From Betaproteobacteria bacterium (lineage in GTDB: Bacteria > Pseudomonadota > Gammaproteobacteria > Burkholderiales > Thiobacillaceae), in NCBI GenBank assembly GCA_016873905.1, contig VGVU01000029.1, forward strand, positions 1-12,419: a DNA stretch of 12,419 nt, in the 5' to 3' direction. The notes under the pieces were generated by a model that had not been told where the DNA came from, did no database searches, and saw only the letters and a list, made by a program, of their open reading frames with translations. Of the stretch, positions 6,177-12,419 are shown piece by piece. Made by a program: the position numbers and the translations under genes. Every line of letters starts with the position of its first letter. Within the stretch, counting starts at the first letter, position 1.

Positions 6177-8389
6177 GGTTCTTTGGGGCTGGGCGGGGGA
6201 CGATGGGTATGGCCTTCCGAGGGGTTCTTCAGGCGGTGGATACGAGAGACCTCGGGCAAGGCGCGCATGGCGCGTATCAGGCGCGAGAGGTGGGCCCGAT
6301 TTTGCACCTCGACGGTGAAGATGAGCTGGGTATGTGCGCTACCGCTGTCTTCGATCATGTGCACATCGTCGATGTTGGAACCCTCGCTGGCGATGATATT
6401 GGCAATTCGTGCGAGGACGCCGCGCTGATTCAGGGCGACGACGCGGATCGTGACGCGGAAGACGCGATCCAGTTCGTTGGCCCACTCCACATTGATCCAT
6501 TTGTCCGGGTCTTCGCGGTAGTGGCTGACCTGAGAGCAATCATGCGTGTGGATGATGAGACCCTGGCTTTTCTTGATCTGGCCGATGATGGGGTCGCCCG
6601 GGATGGGGCTGCAGCAACGCCCCATGCGTACGGCGATACCCTCGCTGCCCCGAATCAGGAGAGGGCCCGCGGCCTGGGTGCGGGCGCTGGACGCCTCATC
6701 ACGCACCAGTAATTGCCGAGCGACGACCACGCCCAACTGCTTGCCGAGGCCAATGTCGGTGAGGGTTTCGGTTCGGCTGTGTCCCGTGGCCCGCGTGTAT
6801 TTCTGCCATTGGGTGTCGCTGATGGCCTCGGGATCCGAGCCAAAGGCACGCAGGGCCTGCCCCAGAAGCAGGACGCCCAAGGCCTCGGACTCCTGTTGAT
6901 TGGTTCGCTTGATGGCGCTACGGATCTGGGCGCGGGCCTTGCCCGTGAAGGCGAAGTGCGCCCAGGTTGGATTGGGTGTGACCTGGTTGTCGGTCAGGAC
7001 CTCGACCCGGTCGCCATTGCACAGCGGGGTTGAGAGCGGGGCCATGTCGCCATTGATGCGCACAGAGTGACAGTGGTTGCCGATCGTGGTGTGAACGGCG
7101 TAGGCAAAGTCGATGGCCGTGGCTCCTCGCGGCAAGGACATGATCTGGCCCTTGGGGGTGAAGACATAAACCGCCTCCGGGAACAGGTCCACCTTGATGT
7201 GTTCCAGAAACTCGGTCGAATCGCGGCTATCGGCCTGGATGTCGAGCAAGCCCTGCAGCCATTTGTAGGTTTGTTGCTGAGCGGCCGAGAGATCCCCTCC
7301 GGCCGACTTGTACATCCAGTGCGAGGCGACTCCGGATTCGGCCAGGTGATGCATGTCGCGCGAGCGGACCTGCACCTCGATCGGGGCACCAAAGGGGCCA
7401 AACAGGGTTGTGTGCAGGGACTGGTAGCCATTGGCCTTGCCGATGGCAATGTAATCCTTGAATTTGCCCGGAATGGGCTTGTACAAACCGTGCAGGACCC
7501 CCAGTGCGGTATAGCAGGCGAGCTGGTTCTCGGTAATGACCCGGAAGCCGTAGATGTCGTAAACCTCGGCAAAGGTAAGGTGCTTGGCCTGCATCTTGCG
7601 GTGAATACTGGCCAGATGTTTTTCACGCTGGGTGACCTCAGCCGTCAGGCCGGCCGCGGCGAGGTGCTGCTGGATATCGGCGCGAATCTTTTCCAGCACG
7701 GTAGCGCGGTCGATGCGGGCCTCCCGAATCGCCTTTTCCAGCACCCGATAGCGGGTGGGGTGGAGGTGGCGAAAGGCAAGGTTTTCAAGCTCCTGATAGA
7801 GAACATTCAGGCCGAGGCGGTTGGCGATAGGGGCATAGATATCCAGCGTTTCCTGAGCGATGCGCTGGCGTTTGGACTCGTCCATGGCCCCCAGCGTGCG
7901 CATGTTGTGGCTGCGATCGGCGAGCTTGATGAGGATGACGCGGACATCGCGCGACATGGCGAGCAGCATCTTGCGGAAGTTTTCTGCCTGCGCATCGGCC
8001 TTGCTCTCGAAGTGAATCCGGTCGAGTTTGGTCACCCCATCGACCAGATCCGCGACGGGCTCGCCGAACTGGGCGGCAATATCGGCGCGGGAGATCTCCG
8101 TATCTTCGACCACATCGTGCAACAGGGCCGCCACCAGCGTCTGCAGATCCATGTGCCAAGAGGCGAGGATGATTGCGACGGCCAGAGGGTGGGTAATGTA
8201 AGGCGTGCCGTCGGCACGCGTCTGCCCGCTGTGCGCAGCCGCACCGTAGGCATAGGCACGCTCAAAGACCTGTTTTTCTTCAGGCTTGAGGTAATCGAGT
8301 TCGGGGAGTGGCCCGGGAAGGGCAGGGAAAGAGGGGGCGGCAGAGGCTGGGGTCACCACAGGGATATCCAGGTGGATCGGTGCCGCCAC
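6173..8389 (-). CDS. spoT: Bifunctional (p)ppGpp synthetase/hydrolase
   Basis: Makes and degrades the alarmone (p)ppGpp. Length 738 residues. The HD hydrolase domain (about 45-200) keeps His53, His91-Asp92 and Asp158. The synthetase domain (about 240-365) has YDIYGFRV with Asp278, a KFKD box (309-312) close to the RxKD of bifunctional enzymes rather than the ExDD of RelA, GYQSLHT (321-327) and Glu338. TGS spans about 403-465, the CC/HxxDC zinc-finger-like region 592-618 and ACT about 643-720. Gly317 stands where I/A-P-K usually has Pro. Pro-rich tails occur at both ends (1-34 and 722-738). The start is GTG at 8389, two codons after the in-frame rpoZ TAA and with no ribosome site; GTGs at 8359 and 8356 are alternatives. 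Activity of both domains is inferred from motifs. Confidence 0.96.
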   Translation of the reverse strand: MAAPIHLDIPVVTPASAAPSFPALPGPLPELDYLKPEEKQVFERAYAYGAAAHSGQTRADGTPYITHPLAVAIILASWHMDLQTLVAALLHDVVEDTEISRADIAAQFGEPVADLVDGVTKLDRIHFESKADAQAENFRKMLLAMSRDVRVILIKLADRSHNMRTLGAMDESKRQRIAQETLDIYAPIANRLGLNVLYQELENLAFRHLHPTRYRVLEKAIREARIDRATVLEKIRADIQQHLAAAGLTAEVTQREKHLASIHRKMQAKHLTFAEVYDIYGFRVITENQLACYTALGVLHGLYKPIPGKFKDYIAIGKANGYQSLHTTLFGPFGAPIEVQVRSRDMHHLAESGVASHWMYKSAGGDLSAAQQQTYKWLQGLLDIQADSRDSTEFLEHIKVDLFPEAVYVFTPKGQIMSLPRGATAIDFAYAVHTTIGNHCHSVRINGDMAPLSTPLCNGDRVEVLTDNQVTPNPTWAHFAFTGKARAQIRSAIKRTNQQESEALGVLLLGQALRAFGSDPEAISDTQWQKYTRATGHSRTETLTDIGLGKQLGVVVARQLLVRDEASSARTQAAGPLLIRGSEGIAVRMGRCCSPIPGDPIIGQIKKSQGLIIHTHDCSQVSHYREDPDKWINVEWANELDRVFRVTIRVVALNQRGVLARIANIIASEGSNIDDVHMIEDSGSAHTQLIFTVEVQNRAHLSRLIRAMRALPEVSRIHRLKNPSEGHTHRPPPSPKEP

Positions 8390-8392
8390 CGA

Positions 8393-8599
8393 TTAGGGCT
8401 GAACGCGGCGCAACTCGTCTGTCCCGGTTTTACCCTCGGCGATCTCACGCAGGGCGATGACGGCAGGTTTGTCACGGTTGGCATCGACCCTCGGCTCGGC
8501 ACCGATGGAAATGCGGCGTGCGCGCCAGCTGGCAATCAGGGTCATTTCAAAGCGGTTGGGAATATGGGTGAGACAATCGTCAACGGTTACGCGAGCCAT
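8393..8599 (-). CDS. rpoZ: DNA-directed RNA polymerase omega subunit
   Basis: Omega clamps the beta-prime subunit of RNA polymerase and in proteobacteria forms part of ppGpp binding site 1. The product is 68 residues, rather short against 91 in E. coli, but it contains the full conserved core: MARVTVDDC, NRFEMTLIASWRAR (15-28) and KPAVIALREIAEGK (44-57). What is missing is only the variable C-terminal tail. The ATG at 8599 has a clear AGGA ribosome site about 8 bases upstream. The position between gmk and spoT is the classical proteobacterial order. Its TAA is in the same frame as spoT with a single sense codon between the stop and the spoT GTG. Confidence 0.96.
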   Translation of the reverse strand: MARVTVDDCLTHIPNRFEMTLIASWRARRISIGAEPRVDANRDKPAVIALREIAEGKTGTDELRRVQP

Positions 8600-8628
8600 G
8601 GGGTGTTCCTGTCATAAAAGTGGAGCGA

Positions 8629-8636
8629 TTTTACCT
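8629..8636 (-). promoter_or_regulatory. Possible -10 element in the gmk-rpoZ gap
   Basis: The minus strand reads GGTAAAAT followed by CGC at the start of the 36-bp gap, a shape common for sigma-70 -10 elements in this group. No convincing -35 is found at the right distance inside the gmk 3' end. An internal rpoZ-spoT promoter is therefore only suggested. Confidence 0.22.
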
Positions 8637-9241
8637 CAATTGGCCAGCAATGCGGTGACCAGCGCATGAGTTTCGCTGCGTTGTCGCTGTCGTTGACCTC
8701 GGCAGACGGCCAGCAGATCCTCCAGCGCCGTCTCGAAGACATCGTTGATCAGGACATAATCAGAGGCGTGGGCGTGGGCAATGTCATCCTGAGCGGCGGC
8801 CAGACGACCGGCGATGATCTCGGCGCTATCCTGACCGCGCCCCTCCAGACGACTCTTGAGCGCCGCCAGCGAGGGCGGCAGGATAAAGATGCCGATGGCC
8901 TCCGGGATCAGGGTGCGGATGCGTTCGGCGCCTTGCCAGTCGATCTCCAGCAGGATATCGCTACCCGCCGCGCGCTGAGCCTCGACCCCCGCCCGTGAGG
9001 TGCCGTAGAAATTGCCATAGACCTCGGCGCTCTCCAGAAACTCGCCGCGCGCCTGCATGGCCTTGAAGGTTTCGCGGTCAACAAAGTGATATTCCCGACC
9101 GTTGACCTCGCCCGGTCGCGGCGCGCGCGTGGTGTGCGAGATCGACAGGTGAATGTGCGGGTCGCGGGCTAGCAGCGCCTTGACCAGGCTGGACTTTCCG
9201 GCCCCGGAGGGGGCTGAGACGATAAACAGATTTCCGGACAT
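8636..9241 (-). CDS. gmk: Guanylate kinase
   Basis: Phosphorylates GMP to GDP with ATP, supplying GTP and thus the substrate of SpoT encoded two genes on. The 201-residue product is of normal length. The P-loop APSGAGKS is at 10-17. The GMP-binding segment SHTTRAPRPGEVNGREYHFV (35-54) is intact, with the conserved YGNFYGTS (75-82) and the LEIDWQG strand (98-104). The lid region carries Arg131, Arg135 and Arg146. The ATG at 9241 follows the yicC stop by 9 bp with only a weak purine-rich ribosome site (AAAGAAA), which suggests coupling with yicC. Confidence 0.98.
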   Translation of the reverse strand: MSGNLFIVSAPSGAGKSSLVKALLARDPHIHLSISHTTRAPRPGEVNGREYHFVDRETFKAMQARGEFLESAEVYGNFYGTSRAGVEAQRAAGSDILLEIDWQGAERIRTLIPEAIGIFILPPSLAALKSRLEGRGQDSAEIIAGRLAAAQDDIAHAHASDYVLINDVFETALEDLLAVCRGQRQRQRSETHALVTALLAN

Positions 9242-9250
9242 AATTTCTTT

Positions 9251-10123
9251 CTATTCAATATTCTGTATTTGTTCTCTCATCTGTTCAATGAGAACTTTCA
9301 GATCGACGGCCGCGTGCGAAATATCCAGCGCACCTGCCTTGGAACCGAGCGTGTTGGCCTCGCGGTTAAGTTCCTGCATCAGGAAGTCGAGCCGTTTTCC
9401 AGCCGGGCCGCCCTTTTTGAGGGTGTGTTCCACCTCAGCCAGGTGAGCCAGAAGGCGGTCGAGCTCTTCGTCAACATCAATTCGCTGCGCGAACAGGGCC
9501 ACTTCCTGAACGATGCGCTCCGGCGCCAGATCGGGGGCGAGTTCAACGAGGCGCTTTTGCAGCTTGTCGCGGTACATGGCCACAATCTCGGGGACCCGCG
9601 GACGCAGTTGCATGGCCTGCGCACGGATGGCTTGCAAGCGCTCAAGCAGGAGGGCCGTCAGTTTTTCCCCTTCACGCGCACGGGAGGCATTGAAATCGGC
9701 AAGAAGGGCATCCATGCGCCCCAGGATGGCGCCTTGCAAGGCCTCGTTGTCGATGGCCGTCTCGCCCATGACCCCCGGCCAGCGCAGCAGTTCGCCCAAA
9801 CCCAGGGGCTTGGCGTCGGGTGCCAGGCGCTGGGCGCTGGCGGCAAGCTGCAGCAGTCGCTCCAGCATGGAAGTGTCGAGGGTGGTCGGCAGATTGGCGC
9901 CGCTTCGGGCCAGAAAATTGATGCGGCATTCCAGCTTGCCGCGCCCGACCTGGGCGCTGATGCGTTCGCGCAAGGCACCTTCCAGCACCCGCAGGTCTTC
10001 GCCCATGCGGAAATTGATCTCCAGAAAACGGTTGTTGACGGCGCGCAGCTCCAGGCTGAGGTGGCCATCGGCGACATCGGCGCTGAGACTGGCGTAGCCG
10101 GTCATGCTGTGGATAGTGGGCAT
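9251..10123 (-). CDS. yicC: YicC family endoribonuclease
   Basis: YicC-type proteins are endoribonucleases linked in E. coli to decay of regulatory RNA; they form hexamers. The product is 290 residues, as expected. N-terminal domain signatures are SMTGYAS (6-12) and ELRAVNNRFLEINFRM (25-40). The C-terminal DUF1732 part carries RIDVDEELDRLLAHL and RLDFLMQELNREANTLGSKA, a very typical stretch with conserved Glu and Asn. The ATG at 10123 is used; the next ATG in SMTGY would shorten it by only six codons. It is the first gene of the minus-strand run and divergent from rph across 111 bp, the usual proteobacterial arrangement. Confidence 0.95.
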   Translation of the reverse strand: MPTIHSMTGYASLSADVADGHLSLELRAVNNRFLEINFRMGEDLRVLEGALRERISAQVGRGKLECRINFLARSGANLPTTLDTSMLERLLQLAASAQRLAPDAKPLGLGELLRWPGVMGETAIDNEALQGAILGRMDALLADFNASRAREGEKLTALLLERLQAIRAQAMQLRPRVPEIVAMYRDKLQKRLVELAPDLAPERIVQEVALFAQRIDVDEELDRLLAHLAEVEHTLKKGGPAGKRLDFLMQELNREANTLGSKAGALDISHAAVDLKVLIEQMREQIQNIE

Positions 10124-10234
10124 GGCATTCCAATGTTTGAACGAATTGAAATGATAGCGCAGGCAGTCCGGTTGACGGCACCTAAGGAGGTTAGAATAGC
10201 CCCCGTTTTATGCCAATTTCCTGGATTTCTTCCC
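10124..10234. promoter_or_regulatory. Divergent yicC / rph promoter region
   Basis: This 111-bp spacer must drive rph to the right and the yicC operon to the left. Plus strand: TTGACG at 10172-10177 and TAGAAT at 10192-10197 resemble -35 and -10, but the spacer is only 14 bp, short for sigma-70. Minus strand: TATCAT (10156-10151) is a good -10, but its -35 is poor. A perfect Shine-Dalgarno word TAAGGAGGT lies at 10183-10191 between the plus-strand boxes, with no start codon at a useful distance. The actual rph ribosome site is probably GGAT at 10223-10226. Confidence 0.45.
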
Positions 10235-10975
10235 ATGACGGAACTTTCCCGCCCCTCGGGCCGCTCGCCAAACCAGTTGCGCACCGTGCGCATCACCCGC
10301 AATTACACCAAACACGCCGAAGGTTCGGTGCTCATCGAATGCGGTGACACAAAGGTCCTTTGCACCGCCAGCGTGCTGGAAAAGGTGCCACCGCATGTGC
10401 GCGGCAGCGGCGGCGGCTGGTTGACCGCGGAATATGGCATGTTGCCGCGTGCCACCCACACCCGCGGTGACCGCGAGGCCGCGCGGGGAAAACAATCGGG
10501 CCGCACCCAGGAAATCCAACGCCTGATTGGCCGTTCCCTGCGCGCCGCGGTGGACCTGTCCAAACTGGGCGAGCGCACCATTCATGTCGATTGCGATGTG
10601 CTGCAGGCCGACGGGGGCACCCGCACCGCCAGCATTACCGGTGCCTGGGTGGCCGTGCATGATGCCGTGGAATGGCTGGTCAAAGAGGGCAAGCTTCCGG
10701 CCTCGGTCATCCACGCCCCGGTCGCCGCCATCTCGGTGGGCATTTACCAAGGCGTTCCGGTGCTTGACCTGGATTACGCGGAAGATGTGAATTGCGACAC
10801 TGACATGAATGTGGTCATGCTGGGCAACGACAACCTGATCGAAGTTCAGGGCACCGCCGAAGGGGTCGCGTTTTCCCGCGGCGAACTCAACCAACTGCTC
10901 GACCTTGCCGAGAAAGGCATCCGTGAATTGATGCAGATGCAGCAAGCCGCCATTCCGCACGAGGCCACCCCATGA
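10235..10975 (+). CDS. rph: Ribonuclease PH
   Basis: Phosphorolytic 3'-5' exoribonuclease that trims tRNA 3' ends and forms a hexameric ring. The product is 246 residues, slightly above the usual 238. Signatures are RSPNQLRTVRITRNYTKHAE from residue 10, GDTKVLCTAS (37-46), GWLTAEYGMLPRATHTR (61-77), the phosphate-binding ADGGTRTASITGA (125-137) and the metal-site DYAEDxxxDTDMNVVM with Asp184 and Asp190. The frame is open far upstream, but that part is antisense to yicC. The ATG at 10235 matches the family N-terminus, with a modest GGAT ribosome site. The stop overlaps rdgB in ATGA. The C-terminal active domain is intact, unlike the frameshifted E. coli K-12 copy. Confidence 0.97.
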   Translation: MTELSRPSGRSPNQLRTVRITRNYTKHAEGSVLIECGDTKVLCTASVLEKVPPHVRGSGGGWLTAEYGMLPRATHTRGDREAARGKQSGRTQEIQRLIGRSLRAAVDLSKLGERTIHVDCDVLQADGGTRTASITGAWVAVHDAVEWLVKEGKLPASVIHAPVAAISVGIYQGVPVLDLDYAEDVNCDTDMNVVMLGNDNLIEVQGTAEGVAFSRGELNQLLDLAEKGIRELMQMQQAAIPHEATP

Positions 10976-11574
10976 CCCAAAAGATCGTCATTGCATCCAA
11001 CAACGCGGGCAAGTTGCGCGAGATTGGCCAGATCCTCGCCCCGCTCGGTATTGAGGCCCATCCGCAAGGCGCTTTTGGCGTGCCGGAATGTCCCGAACCG
11101 CATGTCACCTTCGTCGAAAACTGCCTGGCCAAGGCCCGCCACGCCAGCGCCCACACCGGCCTGCCGGCATTGGCCGACGATTCCGGCATCTGCGTCGATG
11201 CGCTCAACGGCGCCCCCGGCGTCTATTCCGCGCGCTACGCCGGCGAGCCGAAATCTGACCAGCGCAACAACGAAAAGCTGATCGAGGCACTCAAGGGCAA
11301 CCCGAACCGCAAGGCGCATTACTACTGCGTCATGGTCTATGTGCGCTACGCCGATGACCCGCAGCCCATCCTCTGCGAAGGCGAATGGCACGGCGAAATC
11401 ATCGACACCCCGCGCGGCGACGGCGGCTTTGGTTACGATCCCTATTTTCTGCTTCCGCAGTTTGGCAAGACCGGGGCTGAATTGTCGGCTGACGACAAGA
11501 ACGGCATCAGCCACCGAGGCATTGCCCTGCGAGCGCTGGTCGAGCGCTTGAAGGCGAACGGCGCAGCGAGTTAG
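10972..11574 (+). CDS. rdgB: XTP/dITP pyrophosphatase (HAM1/RdgB family)
   Basis: Cleans the nucleotide pool by hydrolysing dITP, ITP and XTP to monophosphates, keeping deaminated purines out of DNA and RNA. The 200-residue product has the standard length. Motifs are ASNNAGKLREI (8-18, triphosphate binding), ALADDSGICVDAL with the catalytic Asp69-Asp70, GDGGFGYDPYF (149-159, base recognition) and SHRGIAL (180-186). The ATG overlaps the rph stop by 4 bp, so the two form one transcript. That transcript ends at the hairpin 25 bp beyond the stop. The gene usually found next, hemW, is absent. Confidence 0.97.
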   Translation: MTQKIVIASNNAGKLREIGQILAPLGIEAHPQGAFGVPECPEPHVTFVENCLAKARHASAHTGLPALADDSGICVDALNGAPGVYSARYAGEPKSDQRNNEKLIEALKGNPNRKAHYYCVMVYVRYADDPQPILCEGEWHGEIIDTPRGDGGFGYDPYFLLPQFGKTGAELSADDKNGISHRGIALRALVERLKANGAAS

Positions 11575-11599
11575 CGCAGTGGTTTAGGCCCGAGGGCTG

Positions 11600-11633
11600 G
11601 AAATCGGGTCTGACGGCCGCCCCGATTTCTTTC
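11600..11633 (+). terminator. Intrinsic terminator of rph-rdgB
   Basis: A perfect 9-bp stem pairs GAAATCGGG (11600-11608) with CCCGATTTC (11621-11629) around a 12-base loop. The 3' side runs into a T-rich stretch (TTTCTTTCC). It stands 25 bp after the rdgB stop and 16 bp from the stop of the opposing gene. The reverse direction has no T-run, so it should work mainly for the plus strand. Confidence 0.7.
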
Positions 11634-11645
11634 CGAAAACTCGGC

Positions 11646-12122
11646 TCACATCATCTCAACGACCCATTTTGTGACAGTGGCCGTCGCCAGCGCACACTTG
11701 GGGCCGCGCGCAGTGTTGAATGCAGCGTACTCCTCCGCATTCCACATGTTGTAAGTCCGACCGGTGAACTGATGTTGCAACTCTTCACAGGTCAGTCCAC
11801 CAAACTCGGCCTGGAAACGCTTAACCAACTCATCGCCTTTTTTGAAATTGTTGATGAATCGGCCTTTGTCCAGTTTGTCGCGATCACGCCCGCGCTGGGC
11901 CGACAGGGCCATCAAGCCGCCCGTCAGCGCACCGCAAGCCCCTTTGCCTGACAACCCACCGCCACCCGATAACCCATGGCTGGCCTTGATGACGCTGTCC
12001 TCAATCACGCCCACCGTCTCTTGAATGGCGGCCAACACGCATTGCGGGCAACAACCGTAATCCAGCTCGTATTGCAATGCCTTTTCATAGGCTTGCCTAG
12101 AAAGTTCTGATTTGTCCGGCAT
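11646..12122 (-). CDS. C_GCAxxG_C_C family cysteine-rich protein
   Basis: Member of the C_GCAxxG_C_C family (named for its motif), whose biochemical role is not established; a redox or metal-related role has been supposed from the cysteines. The product is 158 residues. The pattern is complete: C24, C25 and C28 in DYGCCPQC, then GLSGGGGLSGKGACGALTGG (50-69) with C63, C112 in GLTCEEL, and C143 in RGPKCALATATVTKWVVEMM. It has no signal peptide or membrane segment, so it is probably cytoplasmic. The ATG at 12122 is preferred because a GGGGGTG run precedes it; an ATG at 12140 would add six residues. It lies convergent to rdgB in a place where proteobacteria often have hemW, which hints at an accessory insertion. 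Confidence 0.85.
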   Translation of the reverse strand: MPDKSELSRQAYEKALQYELDYGCCPQCVLAAIQETVGVIEDSVIKASHGLSGGGGLSGKGACGALTGGLMALSAQRGRDRDKLDKGRFINNFKKGDELVKRFQAEFGGLTCEELQHQFTGRTYNMWNAEEYAAFNTARGPKCALATATVTKWVVEMM

Positions 12123-12154
12123 GATGCACCCCCGTAGCATTATTACTTTCTAAT

Positions 12155-12184
12155 ATTCTACGCCTGAAAATCGGGACAAACCAA
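12155..12184 (-). promoter_or_regulatory. Candidate promoter of the C_GCAxxG_C_C gene
   Basis: On the minus strand TAGAAT (12160-12155) matches the -10 consensus at five of six positions, in an AT-rich patch just before the gene. The best -35 at normal distance is TTGGTT, 18 bp upstream, a three-of-six match. The leader would be about 25 bases. Confidence 0.35.
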
Positions 12185-12218
12185 AAAGGGCGCAAATCGT
12201 CGGGGATCAATGAACCAG

Positions 12219-12257
12219 AAACCGGGCCTACAAGCGTTGGGCAACACGGCCCCGTTT
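12219..12257 (-). terminator. Possible terminator of the VOC gene
   Basis: AAACCGGGCC (12219-12228) pairs with GGCCCCGTTT (12248-12257) with one C-C mismatch. The 19-base loop contains a smaller GTTG/CAAC hairpin. On the minus strand the stem begins 3 bases after the VOC stop codon and leads into a moderately T-rich run. The stem is imperfect and the T-run weak. The rest of the spacer between this and the next gene shows nothing else recognisable. Confidence 0.4.
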
Positions 12258-12260
12258 TGA

Positions 12261-12419
12261 TTACGGCGGGTAAGACGAGACCTCAATGAGGTTGCCATCG
12301 GGGTCACGAAAGTAAACCGATGTTATCGGGCCAAGCGCGCCCGTGCGAGGAACCGGCCCCTCTTCGATGTTCACATCGCACTTGCGTAGATGCTCGACGA
12401 CGGACTCGGGCGACTCGCG
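12261..12419 (-). CDS. VOC (glyoxalase/dioxygenase fold) family protein, C-terminal part
   Basis: Only the last 52 residues are inside the window; the 5' end lies beyond the right edge. The visible part reads VEHLRKCDVNIEEGPVPRTG, then GPITSVYFRDPDGNLIEVSSY and a stop at 12261. The FRDPDGNLIEV ending is the hallmark of the vicinal-oxygen-chelate fold, where the Glu of LIEV is a metal ligand. The EEGPVxRTGAxGPIxSVY wording resembles the small single-domain members annotated as VOC family proteins, some called 'virulence protein' with no proven substrate. Enzyme activity cannot be assigned: glyoxalase, fosfomycin-resistance and extradiol dioxygenase members share this ending. Confidence 0.85.
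   Translation of the reverse strand, partial: RESPESVVEHLRKCDVNIEEGPVPRTGALGPITSVYFRDPDGNLIEVSSYPP

Noticed and set aside
7067..8617. Open plus-strand frame of over 500 codons antisense to spoT and rpoZ
   Set aside because: It resembles no known protein and lies wholly opposite two well-recognised genes. It is explained by few stop codons in GC-rich antisense sequence.
9269..10234. Long open frame on the plus strand opposite yicC, continuous with rph, which would give a much longer rph product
   Set aside because: The extra part shows no family resemblance, while the opposite strand encodes a clear YicC and the RNase PH homology begins at the ATG at 10235. GC-rich codon bias leaves antisense frames open.
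10210..10347. Small frame of about 45 codons starting at the ATG at 10210, downstream of the strong Shine-Dalgarno word
   Set aside because: The spacing of 18 bases is too long, and most of it overlaps the rph coding start in another frame. There is no support for translation.
11575..11645. Possible small RNA or tRNA-like structure after rdgB
   Set aside because: The only strong structure is a single stem followed by a T-rich run, which fits a terminator. No tRNA arms or conserved loops are seen.
11601..12174. AAATCGGG(T/A)C occurs on both sides of the C_GCAxxG_C_C gene, like a target-site duplication
   Set aside because: Only eight bases are identical, one copy is an arm of the terminator stem, and there is no mobile-element gene or terminal repeat. 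Chance is the simpler explanation.

Overview
The window is a compact, GC-rich stretch of bacterial core genome carrying 14 genes, two of them cut by the window edges. Gene content (ubiC/ubiA ubiquinone synthesis, bifunctional spoT, yajQ, yicC, rph, rdgB) points to Pseudomonadota, most likely a Beta- or Gammaproteobacterium. The order gmk-rpoZ-spoT-ridA-recG-ubiC-ubiA, with argG-ppnP-yajQ close by, is an arrangement I associate with that group, but I cannot name a genus from the sequence alone. I see no rRNA, tRNA, IS element, CRISPR array or phage gene.

Left part, 1-2364, plus strand: the 3' end of argF, then argG (4-bp overlap), ppnP and yajQ. The first two perform the last-but-one steps of arginine synthesis. 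The other two are a nucleoside phosphorylase and a nucleotide-binding protein that seem to ride on the same transcript.

Centre, 2365-10123, minus strand: a tightly packed eight-gene run transcribed as yicC, gmk, rpoZ, spoT, ridA, recG, ubiC, ubiA. Gaps are 36 bp or less, and two junctions are ATGA overlaps. It joins RNA turnover (YicC), GDP supply (Gmk), the RNA polymerase omega subunit, (p)ppGpp synthesis and hydrolysis (SpoT), enamine/imine detoxification (RidA), fork repair (RecG) and the first two committed steps of ubiquinone synthesis (UbiC, UbiA). Its last stop codon directly abuts the stop codon of the opposing yajQ.

Right part, 10124-12419: a short divergent promoter region separates yicC from rph and rdgB on the plus strand. 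These two overlap by ATGA and end at a good hairpin terminator. Beyond it lie two minus-strand genes: a cysteine-rich C_GCAxxG_C_C family protein and the 3' end of a VOC (glyoxalase-fold) protein. This end looks the most accessory.

I found no convincing new system. The points worth a second look are in-frame stacking of rpoZ and spoT, a Gly in place of the usual Pro in the SpoT synthetase motif, the stop-to-stop junction of yajQ and ubiA, an orphan perfect Shine-Dalgarno sequence upstream of rph, and the C_GCAxxG_C_C gene after rdgB.
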